Source of the DNA: Desulfurobacteriaceae bacterium
Lineage (GTDB): Bacteria > Aquificota > Aquificia > Desulfurobacteriales > Desulfurobacteriaceae
Assembly: GCA_027013575.1 (NCBI GenBank)
Contig: JALWGN010000038.1
Span: forward strand, 1-43,647
Reading direction: 5' to 3'
DNA length: 43,647 nt
Positions 35,458 through 41,158 of this stretch are shown here, in pieces (the first letter of the stretch is position 1; the number at the start of each line of letters is the position of its first letter). The notes under the pieces are model-generated. The model had not been told where the DNA came from. It saw nothing but the letters and a program-made list of their open reading frames with translations, and ran no database searches. Position numbers and translations under genes: made by a program.

Positions 35458-35503
35458 AATCCTGACTGTATAATTTCCGAACCAAACTTCTGGAGGAGTG
35501 CAG

Positions 35504-36151
35504 ATGCCTAAGGTTATTCTGGTTAGACACGGTAAAACCGTGTGGAACGCAGAGGGAAGGTATCAGGGAAAGATGGACATTCCCCTCAACGAGGAGGGAA
35601 AGGAGCAGGCAAGAAGGGTAGGAGAGGCTCTCAAAGACTTTCCCGTTAAAGCTGTCTTTTCAAGCCCTCTTTCAAGGTGCAGGGATACAGCCCAGGAGAT
35701 TGCCAAACACCACGGACTTGAGGTTCAGGTTAAGGAGGGATTTAAGGAGATTGACCACGGAGAGTGGGAAGGAATGCTGGCCTCTGAGGTTGAGGAGAGG
35801 TACCCGGAGCTCCTCAAACTCTGGAGAACGAGGCCGGCAGAGGTGAAGATGCCCGGAGGGGAGAGCCTAAAGGACGTTTACGACAGGGCTGTTAAGGCTT
35901 TTGAGGAGGTTGTCTCTCAGTTCTCTCCTGAAGACCTTATCGTTGTTGTAGGCCACGACGCCACGAATAAAGTTCTCATGTGCCACCTTCTTGGGGTAGA
36001 CCTGAATAAGTTCTGGGCGTTTAAGCAGGCCAACTGTGGAATTACCGTTCTTGAGTACGAGCCTGAAACGGGGCAGGTTGTTGTTCACGTTGCAAACGCC
36101 ACAGGGCACCTCGGTAAGGACATAGACTTTGAGGTTCAGAAGTCCCTCTGA
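35504..36151 (+). CDS. Histidine-phosphatase-family enzyme, likely metal-independent phosphoserine phosphatase
   Basis: A 215-residue member of the phosphoglycerate mutase-like superfamily. The phospho-histidine motif is VRHGKTVWN (RHG at 8-10), with the second arginine/glutamate block FKEIDHGEWEGM and the second histidine VVGHDATNK. The EIDHGxWxGM, GGESL and LLGVDLxKFWxF segments resemble the phosphoserine phosphatase PspA described in Hydrogenobacter, so serine synthesis is my first guess; phosphoglycerate mutase or another phosphatase is possible. The ATG at 35504 is used because GGAGG (35492-35496) is 7 nt upstream; the GTG at 35498 is too close to it. Confidence 0.85.
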   Translation: MPKVILVRHGKTVWNAEGRYQGKMDIPLNEEGKEQARRVGEALKDFPVKAVFSSPLSRCRDTAQEIAKHHGLEVQVKEGFKEIDHGEWEGMLASEVEERYPELLKLWRTRPAEVKMPGGESLKDVYDRAVKAFEEVVSQFSPEDLIVVVGHDATNKVLMCHLLGVDLNKFWAFKQANCGITVLEYEPETGQVVVHVANATGHLGKDIDFEVQKSL

Positions 36152-36837
36152 TGGTTCTGGTTAACCTGAGGTCATACCTTGGCAGTTTTACGGAAGGAAG
36201 ACTCCTTGAGCGACTTAACCGGTTTGTTGTTCTGGTTGAAGTTAACGGGGAAGAGAGGAGAGCACACCTGAGCGATACCGGAAGGCTTGGGGAGCTCCTT
36301 AAGGAGGGAGCTCCCGTCCTTCTCGCTCCAAATCCCAGGGGGAAACTGGACTACAAATTTGTGGCCGTTAAAAGTGAGCAGGAGTGGGTTCTCCTGAACA
36401 CCTCCGTTCACTCATTAATTGCAAAGAAGGTTTTAGAAGAAGGCCTTCTCGGTTTTAAACCGAAAGAGTTAAAACCTGAGTTCCGTTTCGGCAGAAGTCG
36501 TATAGACTTCCTGATAGACGGAGAGTTACTCCTTGAAGTAAAGGGCTGCAACCTCGTAAGAGGAGAAGTTTGTCTCTTTCCAGATGCTCCTACTGAGAGG
36601 GGACGTCGCCACTTAGAGGAGCTTGTTTCTGCAGTTAAAAAGGGATACCGAGGAGCGCTACTCTTTTTAGCCTTCCGTAGCTGCCGTTCTTTTCTTCCAA
36701 ATAGAGAAACGGATCCCCAGTTTGCTGAAACTTTGGAGAGTGCCCTCAGAGAGGGCGTGGAGCTCTTCGTTGTTAGGCTCAGTTTTCTCCCTTCGGGGGA
36801 GGTCGTTTTCAAGGGGAGTTTAAACCCCAGCCCTTGA
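36151..36837 (+). CDS. sfsA: SfsA-family protein
   Basis: A 228-residue SfsA homologue (sugar fermentation stimulation protein; the family is proposed to be a nuclease with an OB-type N-terminal part). Diagnostic blocks are RLNRFVVLVEVNGEERRAHLSDTGRL, RFGRSRIDFLI and ELLLEVKGCNLV, with FPDAPTERGRRHLEEL. The Asp/Glu-x-Lys (EVKG) pattern fits a PD-(D/E)xK nuclease-like core. The ATG overlaps the preceding stop. The stop TGA is inside the -35 of the sRNA promoter. Confidence 0.93.
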   Translation: MVLVNLRSYLGSFTEGRLLERLNRFVVLVEVNGEERRAHLSDTGRLGELLKEGAPVLLAPNPRGKLDYKFVAVKSEQEWVLLNTSVHSLIAKKVLEEGLLGFKPKELKPEFRFGRSRIDFLIDGELLLEVKGCNLVRGEVCLFPDAPTERGRRHLEELVSAVKKGYRGALLFLAFRSCRSFLPNRETDPQFAETLESALREGVELFVVRLSFLPSGEVVFKGSLNPSP

Positions 36838-36861
36838 CTTTGCGGAAAATTAGTATATTAT
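36834..36861 (+). promoter_or_regulatory. Sigma-70-type promoter for a non-coding transcript
   Basis: TTGACT (36834-36839), 16-nt spacer, TATTAT (36856-36861). The predicted start is near 36868. The only thing between it and the next terminator is about 65 nt without a credible gene. Confidence 0.7.
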
Positions 36862-36867
36862 TCCCCA

Positions 36868-36933
36868 CCCAGATGCTCCATCTCTCCCTCCTCACGTTTA
36901 GGCTGCCCCCAATTGGCTGGGGGCTCTTTTTTT
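36868..36933 (+). ncRNA. Candidate small RNA with anti-Shine-Dalgarno-like C/U stretch
   Basis: Short transcript predicted from promoter to terminator. It folds as a 5' hairpin AGATG-CTC-CATCT (36871-36883), a single-stranded C/U-rich stretch containing CTCCCTCCTCA (36884-36894), and a 3' terminator hairpin with T-tract (36905-36933). The C/U part is complementary to GAGGAGG-type ribosome sites. This is the common layout of trans-acting sRNAs. Not recognised as a known family; expression is not shown. Confidence 0.55.
36905..36933 (+). terminator. Rho-independent terminator of the candidate sRNA / sfsA
   Basis: GCCCCCA (36905-36911), loop ATTGGC, TGGGGGC (36918-36924), then TCTTTTTTT. Functional in the + direction only, since the other side lacks a T-run. 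Confidence 0.88.
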
Positions 36934-37291
36934 AATCTTCATTTGGCTCTGTTAAAACTTCCAGTTTACCTTCCCTGAAGAGCTCTAAAGCCTCGTCAAG
37001 GAACTTTACTTCAGCCGGAATCAGGTAAACGGTCATTCCAAGGCCTGTTACCTTATCAAACGCTCCCGGCCCCATCTCCTTAACGAGAACCGCTTCAACA
37101 CCTTCGCTTTTAAACATCTCAGCTATAAACCTTCCTCTACCCCTTTCAAGGTGCAGTGCAGGGTTTTTGAGAACTTTAACCTCTCCACTTTCGGTATCTA
37201 CAACCGCAAACAGGTTAGACTTTCCGAAGTGGGGATTTACCAGCTTTCTTCCTTCAAACTCTTTTTCCAGAATCGGTACGGCCACTTTCAT
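36932..37291 (-). CDS. NifX/NifB-C-terminal-like dinitrogenase iron-molybdenum cofactor protein
   Basis: A 119-residue protein of the Nitro_FeMo-Co family: MKVAVPI start, NPHFGKSNLFAVVD (cofactor-binding His region), RGRGRFIAEMFKSEGVEAVLVKEMGPGAF and a Gly-turn LGMTVYLIP. Family members bind or carry FeMo-co or Fe-S cofactor precursors; small stand-alone ones occur outside nitrogen fixers. It is divergent from the CooS-family gene and shares its regulatory region, so a role as an Fe-S cluster carrier for that enzyme is an inference worth testing. TAGGAGG precedes the ATG. Confidence 0.88.
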   Translation of the reverse strand: MKVAVPILEKEFEGRKLVNPHFGKSNLFAVVDTESGEVKVLKNPALHLERGRGRFIAEMFKSEGVEAVLVKEMGPGAFDKVTGLGMTVYLIPAEVKFLDEALELFREGKLEVLTEPNED

Positions 37292-37337
37292 CGCGTCCTC
37301 CTATAGCTAATTATTTAATTGTGTAACTCAAATTAAC

Positions 37338-37355
37338 GCAATATTCAAATATTGC
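37338..37355. promoter_or_regulatory. Perfect 18-bp palindrome, possible second operator
   Basis: GCAATATT-CA-AATATTGC, 8-bp arms. Its centre is at about -64.5 relative to the predicted start of the CooS-family gene. Binding protein unknown. Confidence 0.55.
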
Positions 37356-37362
37356 TCTGGTG

Positions 37363-37376
37363 TTGACATAAGTCAA
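37363..37376. promoter_or_regulatory. FNR-type operator at -41.5
   Basis: TTGAC-ATAA-GTCAA matches the FNR/DNR-type pattern TTGA(T/C)-N4-(A/G)TCAA. Its centre (37369.5) is exactly 41.5 bp before position 37411, the start expected from the -10 TATTCT (37399-37404). This is the classic class II activator position. Confidence 0.7.
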
Positions 37377-37436
37377 GGAAACAGGAACGGGAAGCAGTTA
37401 TTCTTAAGACAGAACCACAAACCAAAGGAGGACAGG

Positions 37437-39401
37437 ATGTTTGGATTCTTTAAAAAGGGGAACGGAGGAGAAGATAAGCAGAAGGAGTCCAACTTCTGTG
37501 TAGAGTCGGACCTCTCTACAGGAGTAGGCCTCAAAATGCCTTCCGTCCACGAAAGTGTCAACTTTATGTACCAAAAAGTAAAGGAAGCAGGTCTCTCTAA
37601 CGTTGCGGACCGTTTTGAGGCAATGGAGAAAGTTCGTTGTAAGTTCTGTAAAGAGGGAGTTTCCTGTCAGCTCTGTTCAATGGGACCGTGTCGTATAACC
37701 CCTCAAACTCCAAGGGGAGTTTGCGGTATAGATGCCCATGGAATTGTTATGAGAAACCTCCTCATTAAGGCCAACATGGGGCTTGCTGCCTACACCTACC
37801 ACTGTAGGGAGGCAGCTCTCACTCTACTTGAGACGGCCAGGGGCAACACGGTTTACGAGATCAAGGATCCGTCAAAGATAGACGCTTTGGCTCAAATTCT
37901 CGGCGTTGATACGTCTCTTCCCCTTGACACAAAGGCGGAAAAGGTAGCTCAGAGAGTCCTTGAGACCCTCTCCGAGAATAAAACCTCTACTTTTGTTGAA
38001 GCCCTGGCACCGGAAAGCAGGAAAGAGGTTTTCAGGAGGCTTGGTATAACTCCAAAGGGACCGATGAACGAGCTTGTTGACTCTGTTACAAGGTCAATGA
38101 CAAACATAGATGGGGATTACATTACGCTTGCCCTTGCTGCTCTGAGGAACGGAGTGGCCTCTGCCTTTGGAAGTCTCGTTCCACTTGAGATGATTCAGGA
38201 CGCTCTCTACGGAACACCCTCTCCTCACGAGTGTACAGTTGACTTTGGCGTTCTAGATCCAGACTACGTGAACATCCTTCCCAACGGACATGAGCCCTTT
38301 GTCGGTATGGCACTTATCAAACTTGCAAAGGACGAGAAGTTCCAGCAGATGGCAAGGGAAGCTGGAGCCAAAGGTATAAGGATAGTGGGGTCTATTGAGA
38401 CCGGTCAGGAGATTATGGCAAGGGTTGATTGCGATGACGTCTTTGTCGGCTTAACGTCAAACTGGATCTCTATTGAGTACTTCCTCTCAACTGGTGCTGT
38501 TGATGCCTTCGTAATGGATATGAACTGTTCCCTTGCCAACCTAAAGGAGTACGCAGACAGGTACACATTCAAGCTTATTGCTGTTTCTAACATTATCGGT
38601 GTTCCGGGCTCCATAAGGCTTGAGTACAAGCCGGGAAATGAGGCAAAAGTCGCAGAGGAGATTATAAAGCTTGCCGTTGAGAACTTTAAGGAGAGGAGAA
38701 ACAGGCAGAAGGTAGACGTTTCCAGGTTTAAGCAGAAGGCACTCGTTGGGTTCTCTGCCGAGGCGATAGTTAACGCTTTAGGCGGAAGTCTTGACCCACT
38801 TCTTGAAGTTATTAAGAGTGGAGACATAAAGGGAATTGCAGCTCTCGTTAACTGCACCTCTTTAGGAAACGGGCCTCAGGACAGCGTAACCGTTCAGATA
38901 GCAAAAGAGCTGATTAAGAGGGATATACTGGTTATAGGTGCCGGTTGCGGTAATGCGGGCATGCAGAAAGCAGGGCTTGAAACCGTTGAGGCTGCAGAGG
39001 AGTACGCAGGGCCAAAACTCGCAGGTGTCTGTAAAGCTTTAGGAATTCCTCCTGTTCTCTCCTTTGGAACATGTACGGATACAGGCCGTATCATAATGAC
39101 TGCCGTTGCTATTGCTAACGCTCTTGGAGTTGATCCGTCTCAGCTTCCCGCTGTCGTTACAGCTCCTGAGTACATGGAGCAGAAAGCTGTTATAGACGGT
39201 TTCTCTGCCGTTGCCATGGGGTTCTACACACACGTCTCCCCCGTTCCTCCGGTTACAGGGTCAGACAAAGTTGTTAAGCTTCTAACGGAAGAGGTTGAAG
39301 CCCTTACAGGGGGTAAGATAGCTGTAGGAGATGATCCCGTTGAAGCTGCTAAGGCCATGGAGGAGCACATAATGAAAAAGAGAGACCTCCTTGGTATATA
39401 G
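37437..39401 (+). CDS. cooS: CooS-family protein with HCP-like active site (non-canonical CODH, CooS-V type)
   Basis: A 654-residue protein with the Ni-CODH scaffold. B-cluster cysteines C77, C80, C85, C96 are present; the D-cluster position shows C68-x2-C71 instead of C-x7-C. Active-site (C-cluster) ligands found: H285 (NGHEP), C364 (DMNC), C473, C504, C546 and K583. But the usual CCTGNE motif reads IETGQE (320-325), so the Ni-site Cys (C295 in C. hydrogenoformans CODH-II) is Glu321, and of the four proton-relay histidines only H122 remains (Y119, E125, L128). HCP has Glu at the same place. Thus true CO oxidation is unlikely; a hybrid Fe-S-O cluster acting on hydroxylamine or NO is more likely. 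No acetyl-CoA synthase or CooC gene is nearby. Confidence 0.85.
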   Translation: MFGFFKKGNGGEDKQKESNFCVESDLSTGVGLKMPSVHESVNFMYQKVKEAGLSNVADRFEAMEKVRCKFCKEGVSCQLCSMGPCRITPQTPRGVCGIDAHGIVMRNLLIKANMGLAAYTYHCREAALTLLETARGNTVYEIKDPSKIDALAQILGVDTSLPLDTKAEKVAQRVLETLSENKTSTFVEALAPESRKEVFRRLGITPKGPMNELVDSVTRSMTNIDGDYITLALAALRNGVASAFGSLVPLEMIQDALYGTPSPHECTVDFGVLDPDYVNILPNGHEPFVGMALIKLAKDEKFQQMAREAGAKGIRIVGSIETGQEIMARVDCDDVFVGLTSNWISIEYFLSTGAVDAFVMDMNCSLANLKEYADRYTFKLIAVSNIIGVPGSIRLEYKPGNEAKVAEEIIKLAVENFKERRNRQKVDVSRFKQKALVGFSAEAIVNALGGSLDPLLEVIKSGDIKGIAALVNCTSLGNGPQDSVTVQIAKELIKRDILVIGAGCGNAGMQKAGLETVEAAEEYAGPKLAGVCKALGIPPVLSFGTCTDTGRIIMTAVAIANALGVDPSQLPAVVTAPEYMEQKAVIDGFSAVAMGFYTHVSPVPPVTGSDKVVKLLTEEVEALTGGKIAVGDDPVEAAKAMEEHIMKKRDLLGI

Positions 39402-39433
39402 TATCTTCATCTCCTCCCTCCCAGTGAGTGTTT

Positions 39434-39467
39434 CCCTCCCCCAAAGGGGGGAGGGCTCTTTATTTTT
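39434..39467 (+). terminator. Rho-independent terminator after cooS
   Basis: CCCTCCCCC (39434-39442), loop AAAG, GGGGGAGGG (39447-39455), then CTCTTTATTTTT. A nine-pair GC-rich stem. Confidence 0.92.
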
Positions 39468-39484
39468 AGGATGAGAGGTGTTCT

Positions 39485-39820
39485 TTGGGAGTGATAGAGA
39501 GGGAAAAAGAGACGATAAAGAGAATGGTTGAGCTTTACTGCTGGAGGAGACACAGAAGGAGAAGGGGAGAGCTCTGCCCCGAGTGTAAAGGACTCCTTGA
39601 CTACGCTTTTAGCCGTTTAGACCTCTGTCCGTTTGGAGAGAACAAACCAACCTGTAAGAAGTGCCCCGTCCACTGCTACAGGCCGGACATGAGGGAGAGA
39701 GTAAGGAGCGTTATGCGTTACAGTGGACCGAGGCTCCTGATATACGACCCGTTAGGCTGGCTCTTCCACGAGATTAAGGAGAGGTTTCAATCTAAAAGGC
39801 AGCGTCCTTTAAGGCGTTAG
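39485..39820 (+). CDS. ygbA: YgbA family protein (nitrous oxide-stimulated promoter family)
   Basis: A 111-residue protein with the YgbA signature: ELCPECKGLLDYAFSRLDLC, then CPFG, KPTCKKCPVHC and MRERVRSVMRYSGPR. Seven cysteines (19, 31, 34, 48, 57, 60, 64) suggest an Fe-S cluster or zinc site. In enterobacteria ygbA is in the NsrR (nitric oxide) regulon, so the family is tied to nitrosative stress. It follows the CooS-family gene after a terminator and meets the Crp/Fnr gene end to end (29-nt overlap). Start TTG at 39485; GTG at 39491 is an alternative. Confidence 0.88.
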   Translation: MGVIEREKETIKRMVELYCWRRHRRRRGELCPECKGLLDYAFSRLDLCPFGENKPTCKKCPVHCYRPDMRERVRSVMRYSGPRLLIYDPLGWLFHEIKERFQSKRQRPLRR

Positions 39821-40439
39821 CGTTCTTTATCTTTACGCTGTTTCTCGTTTTCTCAATTATTCCGAGCTCTTTTAGTTTTCCTACCATTCTTGAAACGGTC
39901 TCTTTCGTCAGTCCCAGCTCCATTGAGGCGATGCTGGTGCTGAACGGTACCTCCTCTTTTCCTGTCTCCTCGTACTTTCGCAGTATGTAGTTTGCAACCT
40001 TTGACAGAGCGTTTTTTAAGGAGAGGCTCTCTATAACGTTTGTCAGGTGTAGAAGCCTTTGAGCCATTACAGAGAGGAGGTTCATTCCAATCTCCGGATC
40101 TTCTTTGAGGAGCTCCATAAACCTCTGTCTTGGAATGGTGAGTATTTCCGACTCTTCCAGAGCCTCTGCCCAGGCAGGAAAGTTCTTTCCTGTAAAGCTT
40201 GCGGCTTCACCAAACAGGGCGGGAACGTCAAATATTCTGATTATCTGCTCTTTCCCCCTTGCCGTTTTAAATATCTTAATTTTGCCCGACTTTAAAATGA
40301 AGAAGTGCTGTGCTTTGTCTCCGGGGTTGAATATCACCTCTCCCTTCTGGTATACCCTCAGGTAACCTATCCTACTTACCTTCTCTATCTGCTCCTCTGA
40401 AAGTCCGCTGAAGAGGGGAACTTCCCTCAGGAAATTCAT
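39792..40439 (-). CDS. Crp/Fnr-family transcriptional regulator, cysteine-free
   Basis: A 215-residue regulator: cyclic-nucleotide-like sensor domain (about 8-120), dimer helix (about 120-145) and winged helix with recognition helix LTKETVSRMVGKL (E180, S183, R184). The ExxSR triad is that of FNR, which reads TTGA half-sites. The protein has no cysteine at all, so it is neither an FNR-type [4Fe-4S] oxygen sensor nor a CooA-type heme CO sensor with Cys/His ligands; DNR/HcpR-like NO sensing is possible. It lies 11 nt after ispD, as the last gene of the carD operon, and probably controls the FNR-type box before the CooS-family gene. Confidence 0.92.
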   Translation of the reverse strand: MNFLREVPLFSGLSEEQIEKVSRIGYLRVYQKGEVIFNPGDKAQHFFILKSGKIKIFKTARGKEQIIRIFDVPALFGEAASFTGKNFPAWAEALEESEILTIPRQRFMELLKEDPEIGMNLLSVMAQRLLHLTNVIESLSLKNALSKVANYILRKYEETGKEEVPFSTSIASMELGLTKETVSRMVGKLKELGIIEKTRNSVKIKNANALKDAAF

Positions 40440-40450
40440 GGCTTTCCCCC

Positions 40451-41158
40451 TTACAGACCTTTCGGGTAGAGCTCTCTTAGGAAAACTTCGGCGATTTTGA
40501 TGTCTTCCGGGGTTGTTATTTTTATATTTCGGTAGCTTCCTGCTATTGCGACAACTGTGTAACCGTACCTCTCAAGTAGAGCAGAGTCGTCTGTTACTAC
40601 CACGTCTTCCTTTTCAGCCCTTCTGTGGCACTCAAGCAGGACTTCAAACTTAAAGAGCTGGGGAGTTTGAACCAGTATCAGTTTATCTCTGTTCAGCGTT
40701 CTCTCAACCAGGAAGTCCCCCGGCTCAAGGGGAGCTCCCACCTCCTTTACGGTCTCTTTCGGCTTCACCCCGGGTATAACGCCTTCCGTTTCGTAGTCTG
40801 ACATTGCAACCGTCAGGTCTGTTATAAGTGAAAGGTCTATAACCGGCCTTACTCCGTCGTGGACTAATACCTCTTCCGGCCTGAGTTCTGAAGCCTTTTT
40901 AAGGCCTCTGAAGACGGAAGACTGCCTCTCGCCTCCTCCCTCCACAACGGCGGCAATCTTTGGAAACTTCTTCTTCAGCTCCTCTCCCAGGTTAAGGTTT
41001 TCCTTTGGCAGAACCAGTACAACGGCGTCTATCAGCTCGCTTTTACTGAACACTTCAAGGGGGAACTCAATAACCGGTTTACCGAGTATCCTGTAAAACT
41101 GCTTCTTACCTCCAAACCGCCTTCCAACTCCGGCAGCCGGAACAACGGCAACTCTCAC
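40451..41158 (-). CDS. ispD: 2-C-methyl-D-erythritol 4-phosphate cytidylyltransferase
   Basis: IspD, third step of the MEP isoprenoid pathway. The 235-residue chain has the nucleotide-binding start VPAAGVGRRFGGKKQFYRIL, EVLVHDGVRPVI, VQTPQLFKFEVL and TDDSALLERYG, all family-specific. The GTG start overlaps the PIN-TRAM gene stop by 4 nt. The order carD, PIN-TRAM (YacL-like), ispD is known from Firmicutes and other phyla. Confidence 0.95.
   Translation of the reverse strand: MRVAVVPAAGVGRRFGGKKQFYRILGKPVIEFPLEVFSKSELIDAVVLVLPKENLNLGEELKKKFPKIAAVVEGGGERQSSVFRGLKKASELRPEEVLVHDGVRPVIDLSLITDLTVAMSDYETEGVIPGVKPKETVKEVGAPLEPGDFLVERTLNRDKLILVQTPQLFKFEVLLECHRRAEKEDVVVTDDSALLERYGYTVVAIAGSYRNIKITTPEDIKIAEVFLRELYPKGL

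Larger units (their letters stand above)
37292..37436. promoter_or_regulatory. Divergent control region between the NifX-like and CooS-family genes
   Basis: 145 nt with two palindromes: GCAATATT-CA-AATATTGC (37338-37355) and TTGAC-ATAA-GTCAA (37363-37376), centres 23 bp apart. A -10-like TATTCT (37399-37404) and AAGGAGG before the ATG serve the CooS-family gene. Confidence 0.75.

Noticed and set aside
36872-36934. 20-codon reading frame (ATG to TAA) inside the candidate sRNA
   Set aside because: It has no ribosome binding site, begins inside the 5' hairpin and runs through the terminator stem and T-tract; a protein product is unlikely.
37363-37368. TTGACA before cooS as an ordinary -35 box
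   Set aside because: No -10-like hexamer occurs 16-18 nt downstream (GC-rich AACGGG there). The hexamer is part of a palindrome whose distance to TATTCT fits an activator site instead.
37437-39401. cooS as evidence for a complete Wood-Ljungdahl CODH/ACS
   Set aside because: No acsB, acsC, acsD or CooC gene is present here and the Ni-site cysteine is missing.
39402-39433. C/U-rich stretch after cooS as a second sRNA seed
   Set aside because: It resembles the sRNA seed (CTCCTCCCTCCC), but no promoter is visible and it is explained as 3' untranslated sequence before the terminator.
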